From Candidatus Anammoximicrobium sp. (GTDB lineage: Bacteria; Planctomycetota; Planctomycetia; Pirellulales; Pirellulaceae): a DNA stretch of 55,422 bases. The stretch covers positions 1 to 55,422 of the forward strand of contig JAAYYU010000157.1 of the NCBI GenBank assembly GCA_012515235.1. The letters are read 5' to 3'. Made by a program: the position numbers and the translations under genes. Below, piece after piece: positions 35,146-43,574 of the stretch (positions are counted from its first letter, which is position 1; each line of letters starts with the position of its first letter). Under the pieces are notes generated by a model, which was not told the origin of the DNA, did no database searches, and worked only from the letters and a program-made list of their open reading frames with translations.

Positions 35146-35976
35146 ATGAGTTCCACACCGTCGTCGGGGATTGGAACGGTTGTTTCGTTATTGCGATATC
35201 CCATCAAGTCGATGCAGGGCGAGGAAGTGAATTCCGTCTGGGTGGCGCCGCACGGCGTGCTGGGCGACCGCGCGCTGGCGCTGCTGAACGTCGAAGACGG
35301 AAAAGTGGTGAGCGCCAAGAACCCGCGCAAATGGCCCCGGATGTTCGACTTTCGGGCGGCTTATGTCGAGCCGCCCTGTCCGGACGCCTCCCTGCCGCCA
35401 GTCCGGATCACGCTGCCCGACGGGACCCTGGTCACCAGCGACCAGAGCGACGCCGACGCCATCTTGTCCCGCTGCCTGGAACATTCGGTGACGTTGCGTG
35501 CAGCGGCTCCCCAGCAACCGCAACTGGAGGAATACTGGCCCGACATGGAGGAGTTGGACCGGCGCAACGTGGTGACCGACGAAGCGATGCCGGCCGGCAC
35601 GTTCTTCGACCTGGCCCCCCTTCATCTGCTGACCACCGCCACGCTCGCCGCGCTGCAGGACGCGTATCCCCAAGGCCGCTTCGAAGTCCGCCGGTTCCGG
35701 CCAAACTTCGTGATCCAACTCGACGACCCCCAGCCCGGTTTTGCGGAAGACGCCTGGATCGACCGCGTGGTGGCTATCGGCGACGAGGTCCGTCTGCGGA
35801 TCACCGGCCCCTGTCCGCGCTGCGTGATGACCACCCTGCCGCAGTCCGACCTGCCGGCCGATCCTCAAATTCTCCGCACCGCTGCCCGGCAGAACAAAGC
35901 TCACGTCGGCGTGTATGCCTCCGTGATCCAAGCTGGCCCGATCCGCCGCGGCGACCGCATCGGCCTGGCGGAGTGA
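35146..35976 (+). CDS. MOSC-domain protein (molybdenum-cofactor-linked)
   Basis: 276 aa; ATG at 35146 with GGAAGGAGAG 7 nt upstream (a GTG at 35110 is less likely). N-terminal MOSC-N beta barrel: VVSLLRYPIKSMQGEEVNSV, VLGDRALALLNVEDGKVVSA. The C-terminal MOSC domain carries RPNFVIQLDDP and RLRITGPCPRCVMTTLPQSD, with the conserved Cys pair near 223 and 226. The family includes YcbX-like and mARC-type N-hydroxylated-substrate reductases and sulfur-carrier domains. Length fits a stand-alone YcbX-type protein without the ferredoxin tail. Neighbour of moeA. Confidence 0.9.
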   Translation: MSSTPSSGIGTVVSLLRYPIKSMQGEEVNSVWVAPHGVLGDRALALLNVEDGKVVSAKNPRKWPRMFDFRAAYVEPPCPDASLPPVRITLPDGTLVTSDQSDADAILSRCLEHSVTLRAAAPQQPQLEEYWPDMEELDRRNVVTDEAMPAGTFFDLAPLHLLTTATLAALQDAYPQGRFEVRRFRPNFVIQLDDPQPGFAEDAWIDRVVAIGDEVRLRITGPCPRCVMTTLPQSDLPADPQILRTAARQNKAHVGVYASVIQAGPIRRGDRIGLAE

Positions 35977-36033
35977 CGCCGCGGGCCTGCGACCGGAACG
36001 CCAAGAAATTTACCCCCCTGCGAGGAGCTCGCC

Positions 36034-38079
36034 ATGATGATGATGCGACGTGTGTTGTTGGCCTGTGTGTGGTGCCTGGTTGCTGGCTTCGCGGCCCAAG
36101 CGGCTGAGCCGCCGGGAGCCGGCGTGGCTCTCTCCAACGCACTGGCCTACGGTGTCGTCGAGCGTGGCAACGCGTTCGACGCTGACGCGTTTACGGTAGC
36201 GGCTTGGGTCAAGCCCCGCTCAGTCGCCGGCTCGCAGGTGTTGGTCAGCCGGGGAGCCGCCAACGAGCAGTTCACCCTCTACTTCTATAGCGAGCGAGTC
36301 CGGATGCTGGTCCAGCACCAGCCGGGCAAGTACACCCACGCCAACGTGCCCCTGCCGGACGTGGGCGTCTGGACGCATTACGCGGGGACTTATGACGGGC
36401 ACGAGATCCGGCTGTTTGTCAACGGCAAACTCGAAGCGACGGCCCCGGCGGAAGGCCGGGTGCTGAAATCCGGCACACCGCTGTACCTGGGAGTGCTGCA
36501 ACCGGGCGAGCGGGGCCTGGACGGCTGGCTGGAGGATGCGCGGTTCTATCGCCGGGCGTTGGCCCAGAGCGAGATCCCGGCCCTGCTGGCCGAACCCGCG
36601 CCGGCCGACCCGGACCTGGTGGGCCGCTGGACTAGCGACTCCCTGGCCGTTCCGGAAAAAACGGACAACGCCACCGCGCCGGCTTCCAGCGGAGAAGTCC
36701 GATGGAACAATCTGGCACAGGCCGATTTGCCGGCCCAATTCGTGACGGGACGCTTTCCGCCAGCGACCAAGGACGACGGCTATCGCGGCATCTGGTACTC
36801 GAACCAGAAGCAGGACGACGAGTACGTTTACAAGTACAGCGGCGGACTGGGAACGTATTGCTCCAGCCACAATCCGTTTGCCGTCTACCGGCCGGAGGTG
36901 GACAAGACGTTCTTCTGCTACGGCGGCACGGTCAAAGACAAGATCGAACTGCTGCACATGGTCTCGTACTACGACCACAAAACCGGCTTGGTGCCGCGGC
37001 CTACGATCGTGATGAACAAGCGGACCAGCGACGCCCACGACAATCCGGTGATGTCGATGGACAAGGCAGGCCATCTTTGGATCTTTTCCAGCTCGCACGG
37101 CACGTCGCGGCCGTCGTACATCTGGAAGAGCGTCAAGCCGTACGAGATGGACGAATTTCAGAACGTGGTGGTCACCAACTTTTCCTACACCCAGCCCTGG
37201 TACCTGCCGGAGCACGGGTTCCTGTTCCTGCAGACGCTGTATCGCGGCGGCCGCAAGCTGCACCTCCAGACCAGCCCCGACGGCCTGACTTGGACCGAGC
37301 CGGCGCTGTACGCGGCGATCGACCAGGGCCATTACCAGGTCAGCTGGTCCAACGGCAAGAAGGTGGCCTGTGCGTTCAACTATCATCCCTCGCCCCAGGG
37401 ACTGAACTGGCGCACGAACCTGTATTACATGGAGTCCTCGGACTTTGGTCGCACGTGGCAGAACGCCCAGGGCCAGACGCTGGAATGGCCCCTGACGGAA
37501 GTCGTGAACCCGGCCTTGGTCCACGATTATCAGGCCGAAGGCCGCAAGGTCTACGTGCAGGATTTGAATTTCGACTCGGCTGGCCGGCCCGTGGTGCTGT
37601 ACACCACCAGCGGCGGTTACGAATCGGGACCGGTGAACGACCCGCGAATCTGGACCACGGCGGCATGGAACGGCCGCGAGTGGGAACTGCGGGGCACGAT
37701 CCAGTCGGATAATAACTACGACATGGGTTCAATCTACCTGGAACGCGACGACCTGTGGCGGATCATCGGCCCCACCGAACCCGGCCCGCAGCGATACAAC
37801 ACCAGCGGCGAGATCGCGATGTGGACCAGTTCGGACCGCGGGACGACTTGGACCAAAGTCAAGCAACTGACCGCCGGCAGCCGGTACAATCACGGCTACT
37901 GCCGCCGTCCGGTCGATGCCCATCCCGACTTCTACGCGATCTGGGCCGACGGCCACGGGCGCGAGCCGTCCGAGTCGCGGCTGTATTTCTGCGACCTGCA
38001 AGGAACCGTCCGTCTGCTTCCGCCGCAGATGAGCGAGGAATTCGCCAAGCCCGAAATCGTGACGCCTCCGGCGCCCTGA
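36034..38079 (+). CDS. Secreted LamG + BNR-4 protein (putative polysaccharide lyase/sialidase-like propeller)
   Basis: 681 aa. GAGGAG precedes the first of four consecutive ATG codons. Leader RVLLACVWCLVAGFAAQA. Residues ~28-195 are a LamG/concanavalin-like domain (FTVAAWVKPRSVAGSQVLVS, HYAGTYDGHEIRLFVNGKL). Residues ~240-665 are a BNR-4 propeller (DGYRGIWYSNQKQDDEYVYK, YSGGLGTYCSSHNPFAVYRP, TSSDRGTTWTKV). BNR-4 proteins include uronate-polymer lyases of the PL24/25 type and uncharacterised sialidase-like proteins. Probably degrades or binds an algal-type sulfated polysaccharide; the exact activity cannot be assigned from sequence. Confidence 0.8.
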   Translation: MMMMRRVLLACVWCLVAGFAAQAAEPPGAGVALSNALAYGVVERGNAFDADAFTVAAWVKPRSVAGSQVLVSRGAANEQFTLYFYSERVRMLVQHQPGKYTHANVPLPDVGVWTHYAGTYDGHEIRLFVNGKLEATAPAEGRVLKSGTPLYLGVLQPGERGLDGWLEDARFYRRALAQSEIPALLAEPAPADPDLVGRWTSDSLAVPEKTDNATAPASSGEVRWNNLAQADLPAQFVTGRFPPATKDDGYRGIWYSNQKQDDEYVYKYSGGLGTYCSSHNPFAVYRPEVDKTFFCYGGTVKDKIELLHMVSYYDHKTGLVPRPTIVMNKRTSDAHDNPVMSMDKAGHLWIFSSSHGTSRPSYIWKSVKPYEMDEFQNVVVTNFSYTQPWYLPEHGFLFLQTLYRGGRKLHLQTSPDGLTWTEPALYAAIDQGHYQVSWSNGKKVACAFNYHPSPQGLNWRTNLYYMESSDFGRTWQNAQGQTLEWPLTEVVNPALVHDYQAEGRKVYVQDLNFDSAGRPVVLYTTSGGYESGPVNDPRIWTTAAWNGREWELRGTIQSDNNYDMGSIYLERDDLWRIIGPTEPGPQRYNTSGEIAMWTSSDRGTTWTKVKQLTAGSRYNHGYCRRPVDAHPDFYAIWADGHGREPSESRLYFCDLQGTVRLLPPQMSEEFAKPEIVTPPAP

Positions 38080-38203
38080 TTCGGCCGGCGAATGCCTGAC
38101 GGCAAAGGCGGATTGTTTGTTTTGGAAGCGGGCACGTTTTCGACTCGCCGAGCCGGGCGGCGCGTCGCCGAGTGGACTGTCGCACTCAATCGGGAGAACT
38201 GCG

Positions 38204-40657
38204 ATGACGAGTTGGGCGATTGCTGTTCTGACTGGAATGCTGGCAGGCACTCCTCTGGCGGGCACCCCGCCGGTTGTTGCTTCTGGCACGCTCGTCGAAG
38301 CGGAGACGTTCCAGGCGACCGCGGACTGGGAAGTGCAAGCAAAACTGGCGGGCTTCAGCGGCGAGGGCTATCTGGCCAACCGCCGGCGGATGCCGATCGC
38401 CCCGACGCATCCCCGCCTCCAACTGACGCTGGACCGCGCGGGCACGTACGACGTGTGGGTCCGCGCCCTGCTGGGCGGCCCGGCCGATTCGGGGTTCCAC
38501 GATCGCGAATTCAGCGTCGAGGTCAACGGAACCCGCCTGCCGCCGACGCACCTAGGCACCGAGGGTTACGGGTTCGTCTGGGAACTGGCCGGCCAGATCG
38601 CGGTCGGCGAGGAACGAACGGTGAAATTGCGGCTCTGCGACGTGGGGCGCGCCGAGGCGGCCGTGGATTGCCTGCGGTTGACGGACGATCCGCAGTTCCG
38701 GCCGGCCGGTTGGACGGGCAACAGCACGCGGCCGGGCCAGGGCCCGTACTTCCGCTTGCCCCAGGCCGCCCTGCCGGCCGCCCAGCCGTTCACTCTGCCG
38801 CCGGCCGAACGGCAACACGTCGAGACCGTCGGCGCCGCGCCGCACACCTTCGCGGTGACGATGGGCGGGACGTTGGACGAGTTCAACACGGCCAAGTACC
38901 CCGACACCTACGGAGGCAGCAAGCGTCTGGATTGGGGCTTCCAGCCCAACGAGTACCTGGTGCTGGAGAACGTGGGGGCCAGCGACGTGGTGGACCCGCG
39001 GATCGTGATCGACGGCCGGCGCGACTGGTTCTCCGCCGAGACGATGCTGGCGGGCATTCTGAAACCGGGCATGAGCGACGCGGAAAAAGCCCTGGCGATC
39101 TGGGCCTTTACGGCCAGCATCGAGGTGCAAGGACACGAGAACAACCGCCGCGTGGGCATCCTGCTGCCCGACGTCCGTTCCCATCCCTCGCGGAACAGCT
39201 TCCATGAAAGGGGCGATCCGGTGAAGGCGGCCAACTGCTATTACTGCAGCGGCTGTCAATATGGCGCCACCACCTGCGCCGTCTTGGCCCGGTGCGCGGG
39301 CTTGCCGGCGCGGTGCGTGTGGATGTGTCCTTTCGACCAGTACGAGAACCACTGCGTGGCCGAAGTCTTCTACGACGACCGCTGGCACCTGCTGGATCCC
39401 GAAGCCCGCGCGTTTTACCTGGAGGCCGACAACCGCACGCTCGCCGGCTACGAGTCGCTCCACCGGCAACCGGAACTGGCCGCGCGGACGCACGAGGGCG
39501 GCTTCGCCGCCAAACCGATGGCCAAGTCGCACACCAGTCTGTACGAGCAATACTATCCGTCGGCCGGCATGCCCATCGATCGCTGGACGAGCAGCATGGC
39601 CCTCACCTTGCGCCCCGGCGAGAAGATCGTCTGGCGCTGGGGCCACGAGGGCAAGTTCCGTTGCGGCCAGAACATGCGGAACAGCAACTTGCTGCCCTAT
39701 CATCTGGCCAACGGCAAGCTGATCTATCGGCCCGACCTGCGCTCGTCCGCATCGCTCCACGGCGCGTTGGCCGAACGCAACGTGAAGAGGATCGTCGAGG
39801 ACGGCGCGACGCCGCCGGTCCACGCCGACACGCCGGGCTTGGCCAGCTCGGTGACTTACAAGATGCAGTCGCCCTATCCGATCGTCGGCGGGGTGATCGG
39901 CGGGCGGTTCGTGCGCAAGGACCGCCAAGCGCCGTTGCGGATCTTGCTCTCGATCGACGACAGCGACTGGACCGAAATCTGGTCCGCCAAGGACGACGAG
40001 ACGGGGGCGTTCGAGCGGTACTTGGCCATCGACGCCGTGCTGGGAGGCAAGTTCACGCCGGAACGCTGTGCGTGTTATGTGAAGTACGAATTCACTGCGC
40101 CGCAAGCGCCGGATGATGCGGGGCTGGAAGGCGTGTACCTGGAGTTGGATTTGCAGATGGCAGCCACGTCACTGCCCTCGCTGGCCATCGGTCGCAACGA
40201 GGTGGTGTATCGCGATCGGACGGGCGGCGAGCGTCAGGTGCGGATCACGCACGGCTGGCGCGAGAGTTCGGCCACGCGCCCGCCGCAGGCGCCGGCACAG
40301 CCCGCGGCGCCCAGCGACCGCTCGACAGTGGACAAAAACGCGCTGCCGAAGCTCGCCTGGCCGGCGGCTGAGGACCCCGACGGCGACGCGATTACCGGGT
40401 ACCACGTGCAAGTCAGTCCGCGCGAGGACTTCGTCTATCCGGTATCGCCGAACTTCGACCAGCTGACGTTCTCCAACCGGCCCGAGTGGCCCGTGCCCGA
40501 GGGTTGGCTCGTGCCAGGGCAAACATACTCCTGGCGAGTCCGCGCCTGCGACGCCCAAGGAACCTGGAGCCCCTGGAGCCGCGCCTGGCGATTCACGGTC
40601 GGCGACGCGTCCCGAAAGTCGGACACGCCGAAGAATACTGGCGGACGCGGCCAGTGA
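38204..40657 (+). CDS. Secreted transglutaminase-like protein with N-terminal binding and C-terminal FN3-like domains
   Basis: 817 aa from the ATG at 38204 with GGGAGAAC upstream. A short leader is followed by a CBM-like jelly roll at ~25-170 (GTLVEAETFQATADWEVQAK, GTYDVWVRALLGG). The central transglutaminase-like core is GCQYGATTCAVLARCAGLPA, NHCVAEVFYDDRWHLLDPEA, supplying Cys358, His383 and Asp398. A C-terminal FN3-like domain (YHVQVSPREDF, YSWRVRACDAQGTWSPWSR) ends the protein. Transglutaminase-core proteins of this kind are usually proteases or peptide-N-glycanase relatives. It follows the BNR-4 gene on the same strand with a 124-bp gap, so a shared substrate is plausible. Confidence 0.78.
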   Translation: MTSWAIAVLTGMLAGTPLAGTPPVVASGTLVEAETFQATADWEVQAKLAGFSGEGYLANRRRMPIAPTHPRLQLTLDRAGTYDVWVRALLGGPADSGFHDREFSVEVNGTRLPPTHLGTEGYGFVWELAGQIAVGEERTVKLRLCDVGRAEAAVDCLRLTDDPQFRPAGWTGNSTRPGQGPYFRLPQAALPAAQPFTLPPAERQHVETVGAAPHTFAVTMGGTLDEFNTAKYPDTYGGSKRLDWGFQPNEYLVLENVGASDVVDPRIVIDGRRDWFSAETMLAGILKPGMSDAEKALAIWAFTASIEVQGHENNRRVGILLPDVRSHPSRNSFHERGDPVKAANCYYCSGCQYGATTCAVLARCAGLPARCVWMCPFDQYENHCVAEVFYDDRWHLLDPEARAFYLEADNRTLAGYESLHRQPELAARTHEGGFAAKPMAKSHTSLYEQYYPSAGMPIDRWTSSMALTLRPGEKIVWRWGHEGKFRCGQNMRNSNLLPYHLANGKLIYRPDLRSSASLHGALAERNVKRIVEDGATPPVHADTPGLASSVTYKMQSPYPIVGGVIGGRFVRKDRQAPLRILLSIDDSDWTEIWSAKDDETGAFERYLAIDAVLGGKFTPERCACYVKYEFTAPQAPDDAGLEGVYLELDLQMAATSLPSLAIGRNEVVYRDRTGGERQVRITHGWRESSATRPPQAPAQPAAPSDRSTVDKNALPKLAWPAAEDPDGDAITGYHVQVSPREDFVYPVSPNFDQLTFSNRPEWPVPEGWLVPGQTYSWRVRACDAQGTWSPWSRAWRFTVGDASRKSDTPKNTGGRGQ

Positions 40658-41165
40658 TCTGCGCCCGCGACGGGCAAACACCATCGAAGCAACATGGCTT
40701 CACGGCTGGCGGTCCTACGTAATCGCCAACTTCCCCCTGGCATGTAGCCCCCCAAACACAAGGAAAAGAAAGGGCCATTTCGGCTCTTCAGCGGAACCCG
40801 GCAGCAAGCCAAGGCACTCGCTGACTCGCAAGGTGGAGTCTACAGCGACTTTTTTGGGGGGTATCGCCTCCTCTTCGCCACCACGCTGCTTGCCAGCGTG
40901 GAGCGGTGTTCAAGATGCTGGACGCAGAGGCTGGACGACGGCTCGGGCTGGGCCGACGGCTGGTGCTGAACACGGCTCCACGCTGGCAAGCAGCGTGGTG
41001 GCCGAAATCCGGGAGGCAAGCTTTGCCTTGTCAACATGCTGGGAAGAATCGGCGGATTCCGCTTTCCCCGTGATTACCCAGCCAACGCCGCGGGTAATCA
41101 CCGCCGCGATCTGCCGACGGAGGGCGTGATATCGCGGCAATCGACAAGGGACATCGGGCAAGGGT
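40658..41165. other. 508-bp intergenic region with a palindromic element
   Basis: No gene recognised. Contains the 34-bp inverted repeat described separately. Minus-strand open frames in it (for example ending LASSVVAKRRR) are products of the palindrome and are commonly mis-annotated as small proteins in such genomes. Confidence 0.5.
40877..41002. repeat. REP/MITE-like palindromic element (34-bp inverted repeat, one mismatch)
   Basis: Left arm 40877-40910 and right arm 40969-41002 are reverse complements over 34 bp with a single mismatch (sixth base of the right arm). The core is ACGCTGGCAAGCAGCGTGG. The 58-bp centre is GC-rich with partial internal symmetry. There is no transposase. Size and symmetry fit a non-autonomous palindromic repeat of the REP/MITE kind; a stable cruciform or RNA hairpin is possible. 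Confidence 0.85.
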
Positions 41166-41501
41166 ATGGCGGCAGATCTCATGATCTTGCCGAAAGCGGA
41201 CGGAATGGGATGTTCAATCGACGCCCGGACGACGATCCAGATTCGCGGCGAGGACCGCGATGTACACGTCCCGCCGGCCGTTTGCAGGGCACAGTATTTC
41301 GAGGCGGCGGCAACGCTACGTCTTGACGGCGACGTGCGAACGGATGCTAATGCCGCCGGCGCGGTCTACGTGACCAACCTCGGGAAGCAGGCCGCGAGCG
41401 TCGAAATCATGGGCGCGGCCGGAGCCGGCCGCAAGGAGTCGCTGCGGCCGGGCGAGATCAAAATGCTCTTGACGCAGAACGGACTTCCGGAGCCAACTTG
41501 A
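41166..41501 (+). CDS. Hypothetical protein, possible fragment
   Basis: 111 aa, open from an ATG at 41166 to a TGA at 41499-41501. The sequence is largely beta-strand-like (TTIQIRGEDRDVHVPPAV, AATLRLDGDVRTDANAAGAV) and ends in SLRPGEIKMLL, which resembles the C-terminal beta-sandwich of polysaccharide-active enzymes. It could be the surviving tail of a lyase or hydrolase gene whose front was lost near the palindromic repeat. No signal peptide and no good Shine-Dalgarno sequence. It ends 20 bp before the esterase ATG. Confidence 0.35.
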   Translation: MAADLMILPKADGMGCSIDARTTIQIRGEDRDVHVPPAVCRAQYFEAAATLRLDGDVRTDANAAGAVYVTNLGKQAASVEIMGAAGAGRKESLRPGEIKMLLTQNGLPEPT

Positions 41502-41521
41502 ACCTTGCAGAGGATCCAGCG

Positions 41522-43243
41522 ATGCCAACCGACTCGACCTGCGGGCAATTCCGCTTCCTTCCGGCTGCCGTGATTTTGGCGCTGGCCCTTCACGGTCCGA
41601 CTCGCGGGGCGGAGTCCGTGCGCGGGCCTGCCGATCTGTCCCTCACCTTCACTTCGCCCTTTGACGGAAGAGAGCAGCCCTACCGGCTCTATCTGCCTTC
41701 CGCCTACGATGGTTCGCAGCCCATGCCGCTGCTGGTGGCCTTGCACGGCACCGGAGGCGATCACAACAAGTACTTCGACCACGAGACCTATCACCGCGGC
41801 GTCTACAAGTCCGAGGCGGAAAAGCGCGGCATCGTCGTGCTGTGTCCCCAGGGCGCGGATGCCCAGGGTCGGCCCACCGAATGGCGCGGCGTGGGCGAGT
41901 TGCACGTTTTGGCCGCGTTGGACGACGTGCAACGGCGATTCCGCATCGACCCGGACCGCATCGTCTGCACGGGCCAGTCCATGGGCGGCACGGGCACGAC
42001 CTACCTGTGCTGCCGCTACCCGGACCTGTTTGCCGCCGGGATTCCACTGGCCTCGACGTACGGCCATATCAGCCTCGTCACCAACCTGCGCGACGTGCCA
42101 ATGTTCTACGTCCACGGGGCCCAGGATTGGCCGATTTACGCCCAAACCGGCCCGATCCCGATTACGGAGGAAATGCGCCGTCTCGGCTACGAGGGGAGCT
42201 TGTGGATGATTGCCGAGGCCTCGCACAATACCATGGGCGTCAGCACGGAGCGCGTGATGGAATGGGCGCTGCAACAGAAGCGCGTAACCCACCCGCGTCA
42301 CATCACCCACCGCGCCTATTTCCCGCCGCATGGCCGCGCGTGGTGGATGGAGATTCAGGACATCGAGCGTCCCGGTTGGTTTGCCGAGGTGGATGCGCGC
42401 GTCGAGGACGGCAACGGCATCGCGATTTCTGCAAAGAACACGGCCCGCATCGTGCTGCGGCCCGATCCGCAACTACTCAACCTGGACGCCCCTGTGTCCG
42501 TGAGATTGGAAGGCAAGGAGGTGTTCCATGATTCGTGCGGTCTCCAGCAGCAAATCCTTCTGACTCGCGGCCAGGACTCCTGGCACGCCGCATTGCAGCC
42601 TCTCCAGCTCGTCCCGCGCACCGATTGGAAGAGTTTCCCGATCGGCGTCGTGGACGTCCCGCCCACCTGGGAGGGCGCGGCGGAGACCACGCTGGGCAAC
42701 TGGCTGGCCGACGCTATGCGGGACATTTCCGGCGCCGACGTCGCGTTGGTGACCAAGGGCCATTATCGCTACGGGAATCAGTATCGCGGCGCCCCGGTCG
42801 AAGCGGGGCAGACCGTACACTTGATGGAACTCATCAACTGGCTGCGCCCGTCGGACAGTGCCCTGGCCACGTTCACCCTCCGCGGCACGGACTTGCTGGC
42901 CATCATCGAGGCCAACATCCTTGACAAGCCTCAGGACGATCGCTTCCTCGTGCAGGTTTCCGGCTGCCGCTACCGCTTCGACCGTCGCCTGCCTGTCGGC
43001 AAACGCATCATCGAGACCGACATCGAGCCCGGACGCGACTACAAGATCGTCTGCAACTCGTCGAGTATCACGCGCACCGACACCCTGCATCTGGGCATCT
43101 ACTTCGACAAACTCAACCACCAGATCCTGGAGCCCAATGTCCTCTCCGCGGTCTGGCGTTTTGTTCGGAACAGCGGCGACCGGATCTCCGCCAGACTCGA
43201 AGGGCGGGTCCGAGACGTGACCACCGCTGGAAAAAAGGACTGA
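41522..43243 (+). CDS. Secreted esterase fused to a 5'-nucleotidase C-terminal-like domain
   Basis: 573 aa; ATG at 41522 (a TTG eight codons upstream is less likely). Leader FRFLPAAVILALALHG. Residues ~35-260 are an alpha/beta hydrolase of the PHB-depolymerase/feruloyl-esterase kind: PMPLLVALHGTGGDH (oxyanion region), CTGQSMGGTG with nucleophile Ser153, FYVHGAQDWPIY (Asp region), EASHNTMG (His). Residues ~380-550 resemble the 5'-nucleotidase C-terminal domain: AAETTLGNWLADAMRDISGA, DVALVTKGHYRY, HLMELINWLRPSDSALATFT, LRGTDLLAIIEANI. The usual metallophosphatase partner of that domain is absent. The combination is uncommon. Confidence 0.75.
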   Translation: MPTDSTCGQFRFLPAAVILALALHGPTRGAESVRGPADLSLTFTSPFDGREQPYRLYLPSAYDGSQPMPLLVALHGTGGDHNKYFDHETYHRGVYKSEAEKRGIVVLCPQGADAQGRPTEWRGVGELHVLAALDDVQRRFRIDPDRIVCTGQSMGGTGTTYLCCRYPDLFAAGIPLASTYGHISLVTNLRDVPMFYVHGAQDWPIYAQTGPIPITEEMRRLGYEGSLWMIAEASHNTMGVSTERVMEWALQQKRVTHPRHITHRAYFPPHGRAWWMEIQDIERPGWFAEVDARVEDGNGIAISAKNTARIVLRPDPQLLNLDAPVSVRLEGKEVFHDSCGLQQQILLTRGQDSWHAALQPLQLVPRTDWKSFPIGVVDVPPTWEGAAETTLGNWLADAMRDISGADVALVTKGHYRYGNQYRGAPVEAGQTVHLMELINWLRPSDSALATFTLRGTDLLAIIEANILDKPQDDRFLVQVSGCRYRFDRRLPVGKRIIETDIEPGRDYKIVCNSSSITRTDTLHLGIYFDKLNHQILEPNVLSAVWRFVRNSGDRISARLEGRVRDVTTAGKKD

Positions 43244-43574
43244 AGCGGGGGGCCGTCGACGAAGGGGCCGTCATTGACCGCTGGTCGTGCTTTGGCGACC
43301 GTTGTCCTTTTGCGATTTCTGCCCTGCGTCTGAGCGGCGTGTAAGCTGTTACCGCCAAACACGATAAGTCACGGTAACTCTTTAGGAGCCCAGGCTTGAT
43401 CCGCCAAAAGCGGCGCATTTTGTTGACGTGATTGACGGGAATCATTACCATACAAGCGTCGATTTCTCGTTTCCTGCTCCTGGCTCAGCAACGTCGGGAC
43501 GGCGGCTCGGTATCTTGTCTACCGCCGACGGTCTGTTGCACTGACTCATCGGTTCTTTGCGGGAGGGCTTGGTC
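43244..43574 (+). promoter_or_regulatory. 331-bp leader of the second DUF1559 gene with a promoter candidate
   Basis: TTGACG (43423-43428), 17 nt, TACCAT (43446-43451) is a fair sigma70-like pair about 120 nt before the DUF1559 ATG. Upstream, a 7-bp dyad GTTACCG (43348-43354) and CGGTAAC (43372-43378) with a 17-nt loop could be an operator or the end of the esterase transcript. GGGAGGG is the ribosome-binding site. Confidence 0.35.

Noticed and set aside
40788..41037. Two small minus-strand ORFs in the palindromic region
   Set aside because: Their similarity to each other comes from the inverted repeat; no start signals and low plausibility.
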